Below the pieces are notes generated by a model that had not been told where the DNA came from, did not search any database, and was given only the letters and a program-made list of their open reading frames with translations. Shown here one piece after another: positions 43,989 to 53,713 of a stretch of 64,000 nucleotides of DNA. How positions within the stretch are numbered: position 1 is the stretch's first letter; each line of letters opens with the position of its first letter. The stretch is taken from positions 4,809,001 to 4,873,000 of the forward strand of contig NZ_CP118574.1 of assembly GCF_028898845.1 (NCBI RefSeq). The letters are read 5' to 3'. The stretch is from Streptomyces sp. WZ-12. Its GTDB lineage: Bacteria > Actinomycetota > Actinomycetes > Streptomycetales > Streptomycetaceae. Position numbers and translations under genes: made by a program.

Positions 43989-44220
43989 GGGCGCCATCCT
44001 CCGCCCAACCTCTGGAGTTCCTCAACTGTGCTTTTGAGTCGCCGCGGGCCGGGCACAAGCCACCTGACCATGGAAGACGGCGGCGGCCCGACCGGGCGGC
44101 CGGTGGCGCGGGGCGGCGCGGCAGCGGCGTACCGGCGCCGACGGAGCGATGCCCTCCCCCTGCCCGAAGGCGCGGGAGGTGCCCCACGCTTCGGGGGAAC
44201 GGAAGGGGTGTGAGGCAGTC

Positions 44221-44523
44221 ATGCTGGGATTCGTGGTGTTCGCGGTGCTGGTGATCCTCGTGCTGGTGGCGGTGGGCCTGGCCGCGCGGGGCGGCTCCCG
44301 TAAGCGGGGCCGTGGCGGCAGGTACGCGGGGGCCGGCAGCGCCAGCAGCGTTGGCAGCGGCGGCAGTTGGTGGGTGGCCGGGAGCGACGGGGGTTCCGGC
44401 GGGGGCGGTGGGCACCACCCTCACCACTCCTCGTGCGGCGGGGGCGGCGGCCACCACGGCGGACACTCCTGTGGCGGGGGCTCCTCCTGCGGTGGCGGGG
44501 GTGGCTGCGGTGGCGGCTCCTGA
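44221..44523 (+). CDS. Small membrane protein with Gly/His/Cys-rich tail
   Basis: 100 residues: one N-terminal membrane helix (FVVFAVLVILVLVAVGLAA), a basic segment (RGGSRKRGRGGR), a Gly/Ser linker, and a tail with about six Cys and eight His in repeating HHP/HHS and CGGG units. Such a tail could bind transition metals. Whether the tail is cytoplasmic (expected from the positive-inside rule with the RKRGR cluster) or exported is open. Function unknown. Confidence 0.7.
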   Translation: MLGFVVFAVLVILVLVAVGLAARGGSRKRGRGGRYAGAGSASSVGSGGSWWVAGSDGGSGGGGGHHPHHSSCGGGGGHHGGHSCGGGSSCGGGGGCGGGS

Positions 44524-44976
44524 CAGTGGCGCCGGGGGCCGATGAAGCCTCCGGGAGGCGCTCGTACGCATGTGCCCATGACCGCGGAACGCATCCGTCC
44601 GCGGTCATGGGCACCGCCCTTTTCCGGGGCGTCCAGAACCGTCTATATGGGGCTTCTCCGGGCTCCCCGTCGACACACATGCGGCCAGCTCATGCGGCCT
44701 CGCATATGCGCCCGGCGAGTGGCGTGAAATGGCCCAACACCCTTTGTGCGATGGGGTGTTGAACAGGTGAACTGCGGGGCCCTCTAGGGGATGGAAACCA
44801 GGGCGAAGATGGGTAAAAACGCTGTGAGCACCACCCGATTCGTGATTCCCTCTCCCTTGGGAATCCCCCAGTTCTCGGACCTCGCGTGGGCACGAGCCGG
44901 CAGGCAGTCACTGCTCCCTGATCCCCTTCACGGACGGGCCGACCCACCAACCCCTGCGTGCTTGCGGAGCCGCCCC
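44524..44976. other. Gene-free region with terminator
   Basis: After the terminator stem at 44574-44612 the remaining ~360 bp hold no convincing gene. An in-frame extension of the next gene reaches back to 44791, but lacks a ribosome-binding site and conserved-looking residues. Confidence 0.5.
44574..44612. terminator. 15-bp perfect terminator stem
   Basis: GCCCATGACCGCGGA (44574-44588) pairs exactly with 44598-44612 around a 9-nt loop, 50 bp after the small membrane protein gene. Confidence 0.85.
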
Positions 44977-45495
44977 ATGCTCACGACCCTGAAAACGGCC
45001 TACACCGATACCCGAGCATCCGATCTGGCCTGGGCCCTGGGCAGGGAACCCCTGCCGGCGCTGGCCGTACTGAATCTTCAACTCGACGGAGCCCACGTGC
45101 AGTTGAGGCTGCTCGGGGCCTCTCATCAGGTGCTGCTCGAAGAGGAGCACGGCACGTGTTCCGAGACCGTCGCCTGTATGCCGGGCAGCAGCACGCCGCT
45201 GCCGCTGGGCGTGGCCAAACGGTTGGGTGACTGGGAGTACGAGTTCGCGGCGCACGTCGAGACGCTCTCGCGCGGCTCGTTCGCCGGCCGGGCGCAGGAG
45301 TTGCTCGCGCTGGTCGCCGAGCATCCGAACGGCCTCGCCGGCACGTTCCCCGGCTCCCCGCACGCCTTCACCGCCATGCTGGCGCGGCGTCAGCAGGGTC
45401 AGGTGCGCTGGCGCACCTGGCACGCCTATCCGCAGGAGGGGCGGCTGGTGGCCACCCGGACGCGGGTCGGGGTGCGGGCGGCGGTCGCGGCCTAG
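44977..45495 (+). CDS. DUF2617 family protein
   Basis: 172 residues of an actinobacterial conserved family of unknown function: MLTTLKTAYTDTRASDLAWALG, QVLLEEEHGTCSETVACMPG and WEYEFAAHVETLSRG, then TWHAYPQEGRLVATRTRV. No membrane segments or catalytic motif. ATG 44977 follows GGAG by 8 nt. It precedes the spermidine-synthase-like gene, a linkage commonly conserved in Streptomyces as far as I recall. Confidence 0.75.
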   Translation: MLTTLKTAYTDTRASDLAWALGREPLPALAVLNLQLDGAHVQLRLLGASHQVLLEEEHGTCSETVACMPGSSTPLPLGVAKRLGDWEYEFAAHVETLSRGSFAGRAQELLALVAEHPNGLAGTFPGSPHAFTAMLARRQQGQVRWRTWHAYPQEGRLVATRTRVGVRAAVAA

Positions 45496-45638
45496 GGTGC
45501 TTCTGACGGATCTCCGTGGTGTCGATCGAGGCGTGTGGTGTGCCGCTTCCGTGGATGCTTCAACTGGTGTGCGCAGCACCTAGAGTGCACTCCTGTGGGT
45601 GACGTAGTGCCGCCTTCTCGTCACGTAGCGTTCATGTC

Positions 45639-47393
45639 ATGATCGACCCGCCAGAGCCCCTCGTCGTCGGCGCGCTCAGGCCGCCGGAGGTCCTGACGCC
45701 GGCCCGCCTGCCGGTGCCGTGCGGGCTCGGTCGGCTGCTGGTGCTCACCGTGGTCTTCGTCTGCGCGGCCTGCGGTCTGGTCTACGAGCTCGAACTGGTC
45801 GCCCTGGCAAGCTACTTGACCGGCGACTCGGTCACCCAGGCGTCGGTCGTGCTGTCCTTCATGGTGTTCGCGATGGGCGTCGGGGCGCTGCTGGCCAAGC
45901 GGTTGCGCTGCCGGGCCGCGGTCGGCTTCGGCGCGGTCGAGACGGTGCTGGCGCTGGTCGGCGGCGGCTCCGCGATGGCGCTCCACGCCAGCTTCGCCTG
46001 GCTGGGCCAGTCCCGCACCGCGCTGGTCGGCTTCTCGCTCGGCATCGGCGTGCTGATCGGCGCCGAGATACCACTGCTGATGACGCTGATCCAGCGGGTG
46101 CGCCGGCAGGACGCCGGCGGCGCGGTGGCCGACCTGTTCGCCGCGGACTACGTCGGCGCGCTGGTCGGCGGACTGGCCTTCCCCTTCCTCCTGCTGCCCT
46201 GCCTGGGGCAGTTGACGGGCGCGCTGGTCACTGGCGCGGTCAACCTCCTCGCCGGCGCGGTGCTGGTGCTGTGGCTCTTCGGCCGCGACCTGACCCCCCG
46301 CGCGCGCTGGGTGCTGCTCGCCGCCAACGCGCTGGCGCTCGCGCTGCTCGGTGCGGGGATGGCGCTGGCCGGCCCGTTCGAGCAGGCCGCGCGCCGGGCG
46401 GTGTACGGGACGGCGGCCCGGGTGGCGGAGCAGACCGGCGTCCAGGAGGTGGTGCTGACCGGTGGCACGGACGTCCCGCAGGACGACGACGGTGGCGCGG
46501 GGAGCGGCTCGGGACGCGGGAGGAAAGGTTCCGGCAGGCCGCTGGAGCTCTATCTCGACGGCCGGCTGAAGGTCAGCTCCGACAGCGAACGGGCCTACCA
46601 CCGGGCGCTGGTGGGCCCGGCGATGGCCGGCGGCCGGCACGCCCGGGTCCTGGTCCTCGGCGGCGGCGACGGCCTGGCCGCGCGCGAGCTGCTGCGCTAC
46701 CGCGCGGTCCGCTCGGTGACGGTGGTGGAGATCGACCCGGAGGTGGTCCGACTGGCGCGCACCGACCCGGGGTTGTCCGCCCTCAACCGGCACGCGCTCG
46801 ACGACCCCCGGGTCCGGGTGGTCACCGCCGACTCCTTCAACTGGCTGCGGCAGCAGGTCCGTTCGCGCCGCGGCCGGGCCGCGCGGTACGACGTGGTGGT
46901 CTCCGACCTCCCCGACCCCGGCATCACCGCCAGCACCAAGCTCTACTCCCAGGAGTTCTACGGCCTCGCCCTGCGGACGCTCGCCCCCGACGGGCGGCTG
47001 GCGGTGCACGCCGGGCCGCCGCTCGCCCGGGCCCGGGTGTACTGGACGGTGGAGGCGACGCTGCGCTCGGTGGGCCTCGCGACAGTGCCGTACCAGGTCG
47101 CCGGCCGGCGAGCGGACTTCTCCGGTAGCCCGGACCGCTCGGTCGCCCCGCTCCCCCCGCCGGCCGGGCCCGGTGCGCGGGGCGGTCCGCCGTCCGCGGC
47201 GCCGCCGGGCCCCACGCGGTACTGGGGCTTCGTGCTGGCCGCCCGGCGGCCGCCCCGGCTCGTCGCGGCGCCGGACGCCCCGCCCACCGCCGCCCCGCTG
47301 CGCGACCTGTGGGACGGCTGGCGGGGCGGGGCCCGCAAGCGCATCCCCGGGCTGCCGCCCTCGACGCTGATGCACCCGCGGTACGGGCAATGA
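45639..47393 (+). CDS. Membrane spermidine-synthase-like protein (polyamine aminopropyltransferase fold)
   Basis: 584 residues. About seven membrane helices fill residues 20-240, followed by a Rossmann-fold domain with the spermidine-synthase elements [49 protein letters not shown] and [12 protein letters not shown]. Fused membrane versions are common in actinobacteria, and their acceptor may not be a polyamine. TAGCGT lies 8-13 bp before the ATG with no ribosome-binding site, so the mRNA may be leaderless. Confidence 0.85.
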   Translation: MIDPPEPLVVGALRPPEVLTPARLPVPCGLGRLLVLTVVFVCAACGLVYELELVALASYLTGDSVTQASVVLSFMVFAMGVGALLAKRLRCRAAVGFGAVETVLALVGGGSAMALHASFAWLGQSRTALVGFSLGIGVLIGAEIPLLMTLIQRVRRQDAGGAVADLFAADYVGALVGGLAFPFLLLPCLGQLTGALVTGAVNLLAGAVLVLWLFGRDLTPRARWVLLAANALALALLGAGMALAGPFEQAARRAVYGTAARVAEQTGVQEVVLTGGTDVPQDDDGGAGSGSGRGRKGSGRPLELYLDGRLKVSSDSERAYHRALVGPAMAGGRHARVLVLGGGDGLAARELLRYRAVRSVTVVEIDPEVVRLARTDPGLSALNRHALDDPRVRVVTADSFNWLRQQVRSRRGRAARYDVVVSDLPDPGITASTKLYSQEFYGLALRTLAPDGRLAVHAGPPLARARVYWTVEATLRSVGLATVPYQVAGRRADFSGSPDRSVAPLPPPAGPGARGGPPSAAPPGPTRYWGFVLAARRPPRLVAAPDAPPTAAPLRDLWDGWRGGARKRIPGLPPSTLMHPRYGQ

Positions 47394-47456
47394 GCGGCAC
47401 GGACACCGCGCCGAGGGGTGCCCCTGGCACGGGCAGAGGAATTAGGCTCCCATGCC

Positions 47457-48407
47457 ATGGAGCATGAGGTGTACGTTCCGTTTCCCGTCCGGACCGTGCG
47501 ACGGGCGCTCACCGAACCGGAGCGCGTGGCGCGCTGCGTCCCAGGAGTCCAACTCGACGCCGACGCCGCCGCGCACCGCCCCCAGGGCCGGCTGCGGCTG
47601 CGGGTCGGCAGCTCCACCATCACCTACCGCGGCACCCTGACCGTCGACGGCGGCCCGGCCGACGCCCCGGGGGACGCCTCCCCCGGCGTCGACGGCCCCC
47701 TCGCCCCGGTGACCGTCGAGATGTCCGGCACCGAGACCCGGGGCGACGGTTCGGTGGCGGTGACGCTGACCGTGCGGCTGGCCCCGGCCACCGAGCCCGG
47801 CCCCGGGACGACGCTGATGTGCACCGGCGCGGTCACCCTCGGCGGCCGACTGGCCGCCGCCGAGGGCCAGTTGGCGGGGACCGCCGGGCGCCGGCTGCTG
47901 GACCGCTTCGCGGAGAACCTCGCGGCGGACCTGGCGGACCGTCCGCTGGCCGCACTGCCCGAGGACTCCGGGACGGTGCCGCAGAGCATCTTCGACACCG
48001 AGGTGCCGCCGCCGTCGCTCGACCCGCTCAGCGACGCCGAGGACGACGTCAGCGTGGTCGCCGACCCCGAGGACCCGGCCGGGACCGAGGCGGTGGGGGC
48101 CGCCCCCGACGAGGCCGCCCCCGCGCTCGACGACTCCGACGACCTCGACACCGCCGACGGCCCCGGCCCCGACGATCCGGAGGAACTGACCACGGCCGCG
48201 CCCGCGGAGGCCGCGCACGCCCGCCGGACGATGATCGGCCGCAGCGCGGAGGAGGTCGACCACGCCCCGCCGCGCGGCCGTTACGCGCCGGTGCCCGCGC
48301 CGGAGCCCGGCGGCGGCGCGGTGCCGCTGCGCTGGGCGGCGCCCGCCGCCGCGGTGGTGCTGGCGTCGGCGGTGGTGGTCGGACGGGTGCTGCGGCGGCG
48401 CCGGTGA
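47457..48407 (+). CDS. SRPBCC (CoxG-like) protein with C-terminal membrane anchor
   Basis: 316 residues: an N-terminal ~160-residue CoxG/SRPBCC domain (EHEVYVPFPVRTVRRALTEPERVARCVPGVQ, then CTGAVTLGGRL and RRLLDRFAENLAADL), a ~100-residue acidic disordered linker, and a terminal helix (AAPAAAVVLASAVVVGRVLRRRR) anchoring it in the membrane. TAGGCT 9 bp before the ATG suggests a nearly leaderless transcript. Ligand unknown. Confidence 0.8.
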   Translation: MEHEVYVPFPVRTVRRALTEPERVARCVPGVQLDADAAAHRPQGRLRLRVGSSTITYRGTLTVDGGPADAPGDASPGVDGPLAPVTVEMSGTETRGDGSVAVTLTVRLAPATEPGPGTTLMCTGAVTLGGRLAAAEGQLAGTAGRRLLDRFAENLAADLADRPLAALPEDSGTVPQSIFDTEVPPPSLDPLSDAEDDVSVVADPEDPAGTEAVGAAPDEAAPALDDSDDLDTADGPGPDDPEELTTAAPAEAAHARRTMIGRSAEEVDHAPPRGRYAPVPAPEPGGGAVPLRWAAPAAAVVLASAVVVGRVLRRRR

Positions 48408-48513
48408 CCGGCCGGCCCGCGGGGGCGGGTGCCTGGTGTGCCGGGGTGGGCCACCGCCGGCGGCGCGGCCCGGATGCCCGGCCGCGGGCTGGCGCACCGT
48501 TAGGGTCGCTTCC

Positions 48514-49347
48514 GTGAGCACCGAGAACACCATGCAGGAGCGGGGCGCGGACGGCGTGCTGCTGTCCGCCGGGGACGCCGAACTGACCGTGCACCCGGAC
48601 AACGGCTGCCGCCTCGGCAGCCTGCGCATCGGCGGCACGGAACTGCTGCGCCAGGGCGACAAGTACGGCTGCTTCCCGATGGTCCCGTGGTGCGGACGGA
48701 TCGACCAGGGACGGTTCCGCAACGGTGGCGAGCTGCACCGGATGCCGGTCAACTCCCCGCCGCACGCCATCCACGGCACCGGCCGCGACCTCCGCTGGCG
48801 CACCGCGCGCGTCGACGACACCGGGGCCGCCTTCACCTACGACCTGGCCGACCCCGCGGCCCCCTGGCCGTATCCGGGCACCGTCACCCAGGTCGTCGAG
48901 CTGGCGGAGGACGGCGGGTCGCTCACGCTCAGCATGGGCGTCGAGGCGACCGGCGACTCCTTCCCGGCGCAGGCCGGTTGGCACCCGTGGTTCCTGCGGA
49001 ACCTCGACGGGGGCGACGACGTCCGCGTCGACTTCGCTCCCGAGTGGCAGGAGGAGCGCGGGTCGGACCACCTCCCGACCGGCCGCCGGATCACGCCGAG
49101 GCCCGGGCCGTGGGACGACTGCTTCGGGATGCCGCGCGGCGTCGACGTCACGCTCACCTGGCCGGGCCGGCTGGAGCTGACGGTCTCCAGCCGCGCCGAG
49201 TGGGTCGTGGTCTACGACGAGCAGGAGGCCGCGGTCTGCGTGGAGCCACAGTCCGGCCCGCCGAACGGCCTGAACACCGCCCCGCGGCTGGTCACCCCGA
49301 TCGACCCGCTGGAGGTCTCGACGACCTGGCGCTGGCGCGCGCTGTAG
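48514..49347 (+). CDS. Aldose 1-epimerase family protein
   Basis: 277 residues of the galactose mutarotase fold: PMVPWCGRIDQGRF, PHAIHGTGRD (active-site His), AGWHPWFLR (second His) and VCVEPQSGPPNGLN (catalytic Glu). It interconverts sugar anomers. GTG 48514 follows a TAGGGT box by 8 bp without a ribosome-binding site, so it is probably leaderless. pyrE follows 43 bp downstream. Confidence 0.92.
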   Translation: MSTENTMQERGADGVLLSAGDAELTVHPDNGCRLGSLRIGGTELLRQGDKYGCFPMVPWCGRIDQGRFRNGGELHRMPVNSPPHAIHGTGRDLRWRTARVDDTGAAFTYDLADPAAPWPYPGTVTQVVELAEDGGSLTLSMGVEATGDSFPAQAGWHPWFLRNLDGGDDVRVDFAPEWQEERGSDHLPTGRRITPRPGPWDDCFGMPRGVDVTLTWPGRLELTVSSRAEWVVVYDEQEAAVCVEPQSGPPNGLNTAPRLVTPIDPLEVSTTWRWRAL

Positions 49348-49390
49348 CCGGCGAGCGCCGGGGTGAGGGCGCTGTCCTAAGCTCGTGCGC

Positions 49391-49933
49391 ATGACTGACG
49401 ACGTGCGCGGCGCGCTGCTGCAGCAGATCAAGGACAAGGCCGTGGTGCACGGCAAGGTGACGCTCTCCTCCGGCAAGGAGGCCGACTACTACATCGACCT
49501 GCGCCGGATCACCCTCGACAGCGAGGCGGCGCCGCTGGTCGGTCAGGTGATGCTCGACCTCACCGCCGAGCTCGACTTCGACGCGGTCGGCGGGCTGACG
49601 CTCGGCGCCGACCCGGTGGCGACGTCGATGCTGCACGCCGCCGCCGCCCGCGGCCGCCGGCTGGACGCCTTCGTCGTCCGCAAGGCGCAGAAGACCCACG
49701 GGATGCAGCGCCGCATCGAGGGCCCGGACATCAAGGGCCGCCGGGTCCTGGTCGTCGAGGACACCTCCACCACCGGCGGCTCGCCGCTGACCGCCGTCGA
49801 GGCGGCGCGCGAGGCCGGCGCCGAGGTGGTTGCGGTGGCAACGATCGTCGACCGGGGTGCCGCTTCGGCCATCGACGGCGCCGGGCTCCCCTACCTCACC
49901 GGCTACCAGCTCGGCGACCTCGGCCTGAGCTGA
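49391..49933 (+). CDS. pyrE: Orotate phosphoribosyltransferase
   Basis: 180 residues: KVTLSSGKEADYYIDLRRITL, the hood region, VRKAQKTHG (flexible loop) and the PRPP motif VLVVEDTSTTGGS. It makes OMP in pyrimidine synthesis. ATG 49391 is preferred to GTG 49385. TAAGCT ends 7 bp before it and no ribosome-binding site exists, so translation is probably leaderless. Confidence 0.97.
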   Translation: MTDDVRGALLQQIKDKAVVHGKVTLSSGKEADYYIDLRRITLDSEAAPLVGQVMLDLTAELDFDAVGGLTLGADPVATSMLHAAAARGRRLDAFVVRKAQKTHGMQRRIEGPDIKGRRVLVVEDTSTTGGSPLTAVEAAREAGAEVVAVATIVDRGAASAIDGAGLPYLTGYQLGDLGLS

Positions 49934-50183
49934 CAACTCGATCGGGTCGTCTTCGCTGACCTGCGGATTCGTCGTAGGACCGGTGTTTCGCGGGAAGCCA
50001 CAGCCAGGGTTTCACGTGAAACACCGGTTGCCGTTCGACGCCACATCCCTCGGTTTCGGACGCCGGCCGTCCCATGGGGGATGTGGAGCAATCCGGTGAG
50101 TCTGGGAGGATGTGCCACGGCGAAGCCGTCGCCCCCTGGTCAGGGCCAAGAACGCACACCCCGCACACACAAGGAGCGGACAG

Positions 50184-51206
50184 ATGCCCATCGCAACCCC
50201 TGAGGTCTACAACGAGATGCTGGACCGGGCGAAGGCAGGCAAGTTCGCCTACCCGGCCATCAACGTGACCTCCTCGCAGACCCTGCACGCTGCGCTGCGC
50301 GGTTTCGCGGAGGCCGAGAGCGACGGCATCATCCAGATCTCCACCGGTGGTGCGGAGTTCCTGGGCGGTCAGTACAACAAGGACATGGTCACCGGCGCGG
50401 TGGCGCTCGCCGAGTTCGCGCACGTGGTCGCCGAGAAGTACGGCGTCAACATCGCGCTGCACACCGACCACTGCCCCAAGGACAAGCTGGACGGCTACGT
50501 CCGCCCGCTGATCGCGATCTCCGAGGAGCGCGTCAAGGCCGGCCGCAACCCGCTCTTCCAGTCGCACATGTGGGACGGCTCCGCCGAAACCCTCGCGGAC
50601 AACCTGGCCCTCGCGCAGGAGCTGCTGCCCCGCGCCGCCGCCGCCAAGATCATTCTTGAGGTCGAGATCACCCCGACCGGTGGCGAGGAGGACGGCGTCA
50701 CCCACGAGATCAACGACGAGCTCTACACCACGGTCGACGACGCGCTGCGTACCGCCGAGGCGCTGGGCCTGGGCGAGAAGGGCCGCTACCTGCTCGCCGC
50801 CTCCTTCGGCAACGTCCACGGCGTCTACAAGCCGGGCAACGTCGTGCTCCGCCCCGAGCTGCTGAAGGACCTCCAGCAGGGCGTCGGCGCCAAGTACGGC
50901 AAGACCGCGCCGTTCGACTTCGTCTTCCACGGCGGCTCCGGCTCCACCGAGGAGGAGATCGCCACCGCGCTGGAGAACGGCGTGGTCAAGATGAACCTCG
51001 ACACCGACACCCAGTACGCCTTCACCCGCCCCGTCGCGGACCACATGTTCCGCAACTACGACGGCGTGCTGAAGGTCGACGGCGAGGTCGGCAACAAGAA
51101 GACCTACGACCCGCGCACCTGGGGCAAGGCGGCCGAGGCCGGCATGGCCAAGCGCGTCACCGAGGCGTGCGGCAACCTGCGCTCCACCGGCACCAAGCTG
51201 AAGTAA
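50184..51206 (+). CDS. fba: Class II fructose-bisphosphate aldolase
   Basis: 340 residues: NIALHTDHCPKDKLDGYV with the zinc-site His and catalytic Asp, SHMWDGSAE, ILEVEITPTGGEEDG, FGNVHGVYKPG and FHGGSGST. It is typical of the yeast/E. coli FbaA type and works in glycolysis. AAGGAG precedes the ATG. The ~250 bp upstream hold no gene; a TTTCACGTGAAA-type palindrome sits at about 50010-50025. Confidence 0.98.
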   Translation: MPIATPEVYNEMLDRAKAGKFAYPAINVTSSQTLHAALRGFAEAESDGIIQISTGGAEFLGGQYNKDMVTGAVALAEFAHVVAEKYGVNIALHTDHCPKDKLDGYVRPLIAISEERVKAGRNPLFQSHMWDGSAETLADNLALAQELLPRAAAAKIILEVEITPTGGEEDGVTHEINDELYTTVDDALRTAEALGLGEKGRYLLAASFGNVHGVYKPGNVVLRPELLKDLQQGVGAKYGKTAPFDFVFHGGSGSTEEEIATALENGVVKMNLDTDTQYAFTRPVADHMFRNYDGVLKVDGEVGNKKTYDPRTWGKAAEAGMAKRVTEACGNLRSTGTKLK

Positions 51207-51226
51207 GCGCTGCTCAAGCGGTTCTG

Positions 51227-51262
51227 AAGGGCCCCGCAACCGGCACCGGTTGCGGGGCCCTT
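51227..51262 (+). terminator. Terminator of fba
   Basis: AAGGGCCCCGCAACCGG and its complement form a 17-bp stem with a 2-4 nt loop, 20 bp past the stop. Confidence 0.9.
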
Positions 51263-51318
51263 CGCATCCCTGACCGGCCGGACGGGCGGACGGCCCCGGA
51301 TCGGGGCATGCTCACCGT

Positions 51319-52878
51319 ATGGATGAGCCGGCGAGGAGCGAGCCGAGCCGCGCGCCGGGCGGGATCCGGTTGGCCTCGCCGCAGGGCCGCTGGGTGCTGA
51401 CCACGACCGTCCTCGGCTCGGGCATGGCGATGCTCGACAGCACGGTCGTCAATGTCGCGCTGCCGAGGATCGGCGCGGACCTCAACACGGACCTGGCGGT
51501 CCTCCAGTGGACCGTCACCGCCTACATGCTCACCCTCTCCTCCCTGATCCTGCTGGGCGGTTCGCTCGGCGACCGGTACGGCCGGCGCCGGGTCTTCGTC
51601 ATCGGCGTCGTCTGGTTCGCGGTGGCCTCGCTGCTGTGCGGGATGGCGCCGAACGCCGGGGTGCTGGTCGCCTCCCGCGCGCTCCAGGGCATCGGCGGCG
51701 CCCTGCTCACCCCCGGCTCGCTCGCCCTCATCCAGGCCGTCTTCCACCCCGACGACCGGGCGCGGGCGGTCGGTGCCTGGTCCGGCCTGGGTGGGGTGGC
51801 CGCCGCGGTCGGCCCGTTCGTCGGCGGCTGGCTGGTGGACGGCGTCGGGTGGCGCTGGGTGTTCTTCCTCAACGTGCCGCTGGCGGTGGCCTGCGTGCCG
51901 ATCGCGCTGCGGCACGTCCCGGAGACCCGCGAGCGGGGCGCGGCCGGGGCGCGCGGCTTCGACGTACCGGGCGCGGTCCTGGGCGCGCTGGCCCTGGCCG
52001 GCGTCAGCTACGCCCTGATCGCGGCGCCGGGCCGGGGCGCCTCCCCCGGCGTGCTGGTGCCCGCGCTGCTGGGGCTGCTGCTCGGCGCGGCCTTCCTGCG
52101 CGTCGAGCGGCGGCGGGCCGACCCGATGCTGCCGCCGCAGATCTTCGCCATCCGGCAGTTCACCGCCGTGAACGCGGTGACGGTCTGCGTCTACGCCGCG
52201 TTCGGCGGCTTCTTCTTCCTCTCCGTCCTCCAACTCCAGGTCGTCGCGGGCTACTCGGCCCTCCAAGCCGGCACCGCGTTGCTGCCCACCACCGTGCTGA
52301 TGCTGCTCCTATCGGCCCGCTCCGGCGAACTGGGACAGCGCATCGGTCCGCGCATCCCGCTCACCGTCGGCCCGCTGCTCTGCGCCGCCGGCATGCTCCT
52401 GATGACCCGCGTCGGCCCGGGCGCGACCTACGTCACCGACGTCCTGCCGGCCCTCGTGGTGCTGGGCGCCGGCATGGTGACCCTGGTCGCCCCGCTCACC
52501 GCCACCGTGCTGGCCTCGGTGGACGTCGACCGGGCGGGCCTGGCCAGCGGCATCAACAACGCCGCGGCCCGCGCCGCCGGACTGATGGCCGTCGCCGCCC
52601 TCCCGCTCCTGGCCGGCATGAGTCCGGAGGCATACCGCTCGCCCCCCGCCTTCGCCGCCGCCTTCCGCCGCGCCATGCCCCTGTGCGCCCTGGTCCTCCT
52701 CGTAGGCGCCCTGATCGCCTGGCTGACCGTCCGCCGCACGGCCCCCCAGCCCCCCGAGGAGCCGTCCCACACCGAGTGCACCTACCACTGCGGCATGACC
52801 TCCCCGCCCCTGGACCCCGGCGACACCACCCCCCACCCGCCCACGGGTCCGGCCCCTGGTGACACCACACCCCCGTAA
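51319..52878 (+). CDS. MFS drug exporter (DHA2, EmrB/QacA type, 14 helices)
   Basis: 519 residues. Family motifs are LDSTVVNVALPRI after helix 1 (motif D1), GGSLGDRYGRRRVF between helices 2 and 3 (motif A) and RALQGIGGALLTPGSLALIQ (motif B/C). Fourteen hydrophobic segments can be counted. The last 60 residues are Pro/Thr-rich and cytoplasmic. It probably exports amphipathic drugs using the proton gradient. Confidence 0.93.
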   Translation: MDEPARSEPSRAPGGIRLASPQGRWVLTTTVLGSGMAMLDSTVVNVALPRIGADLNTDLAVLQWTVTAYMLTLSSLILLGGSLGDRYGRRRVFVIGVVWFAVASLLCGMAPNAGVLVASRALQGIGGALLTPGSLALIQAVFHPDDRARAVGAWSGLGGVAAAVGPFVGGWLVDGVGWRWVFFLNVPLAVACVPIALRHVPETRERGAAGARGFDVPGAVLGALALAGVSYALIAAPGRGASPGVLVPALLGLLLGAAFLRVERRRADPMLPPQIFAIRQFTAVNAVTVCVYAAFGGFFFLSVLQLQVVAGYSALQAGTALLPTTVLMLLLSARSGELGQRIGPRIPLTVGPLLCAAGMLLMTRVGPGATYVTDVLPALVVLGAGMVTLVAPLTATVLASVDVDRAGLASGINNAAARAAGLMAVAALPLLAGMSPEAYRSPPAFAAAFRRAMPLCALVLLVGALIAWLTVRRTAPQPPEEPSHTECTYHCGMTSPPLDPGDTTPHPPTGPAPGDTTPP

Positions 52879-52930
52879 CCACCCGCAGCAACCCACCAGC
52901 GCGAGCCCCCATGCACCCCCACCTCGCAGG

Positions 52931-53030
52931 CCCGTCACCGCACCCGACAGCCCCGCGCAGCGGCCCCGCGCCGCAGGCGCAAACAACCCCCACGGCGGGA
53001 AAGCCGACGACGCGGGAGGCGGCCCAGGCG
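52931..53030 (-). repeat. Dispersed intergenic repeat, copy 2 (inverted)
   Basis: In reverse orientation it shares 34 exact bases (52931-52964) with 28870-28903, and looser blocks up to 53030 with 28800-28840. It lies between the MFS exporter and the DUF3151 gene. Confidence 0.75.
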
Positions 53031-53053
53031 CAGCGACGGGGCAAACTGGCACC

Positions 53054-53467
53054 ATGCCCATTCACGAAAACCTCCTCGGGGGACCGCCCCCGACCCACCT
53101 GCCCGACGACCCCGAGCCCCGCGAGCTGCTCGCCTCGGGCGCCGCGCCGGCCGACGTGGCCGCGAAGTACCCGGCCTCCTCGCTGGTCTGGGCCCAGCTC
53201 GCGGACGACGCCTTCGAGGCCGGCCGGGTCGTCGAGTCGTACGCCTACGCCCGCACCGGTTACCACCGCGGCCTGGACGCGCTGCGCCGGGCCGGTTGGA
53301 AGGGCCACGGCCCGGTGCCGTTCGAGCACGAGCCCAACCGCGGCTTCCTGCGCGCGCTGCACGCCCTCGCCCGCGCCGCCCAGGCGATCGGCGAGCAGGA
53401 GGAGTACGAGCGTTGCTCGACCTTCCTCCGCGACTCCTCGCCGACCGCGGCCGACACCCTCTCCTGA
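53054..53467 (+). CDS. DUF3151 family protein
   Basis: 137 residues of an actinobacterial conserved family: NLLGGPPPTHLPDDPEPRELL, then a TPR-like helical repeat (LVWAQLADDAFEAGRVVESYAYARTGYHRGLDALRR and NRGFLRALHALARAAQAIGE). Function unknown; probably a soluble helical scaffold. In many Streptomyces it sits between fba and the kynurenine genes, as here. Confidence 0.85.
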   Translation: MPIHENLLGGPPPTHLPDDPEPRELLASGAAPADVAAKYPASSLVWAQLADDAFEAGRVVESYAYARTGYHRGLDALRRAGWKGHGPVPFEHEPNRGFLRALHALARAAQAIGEQEEYERCSTFLRDSSPTAADTLS

Positions 53468-53713
53468 GGTCGCCGTCCCTCCTCAGGTCGCCACGATGAG
53501 TCGCCGCGAACCACCGTGAACCACCCCGTCCCGGTCTTCCGGGGCGGTCCGCAGGGGCCGGCCGCGCGATCGCGGCCGGCCCTTGCGCGGTGGTGGTGCA
53601 GCACCGATGATTTCAGTGGGTCGGGGCATCCCCGGCCCGAGGGGACCGGGGCTCCCGAGCCGACGAGGAAGGAGCGGACCGCTACCCGGTAGTTCGCACC
53701 TGAGGAGTCCCTC

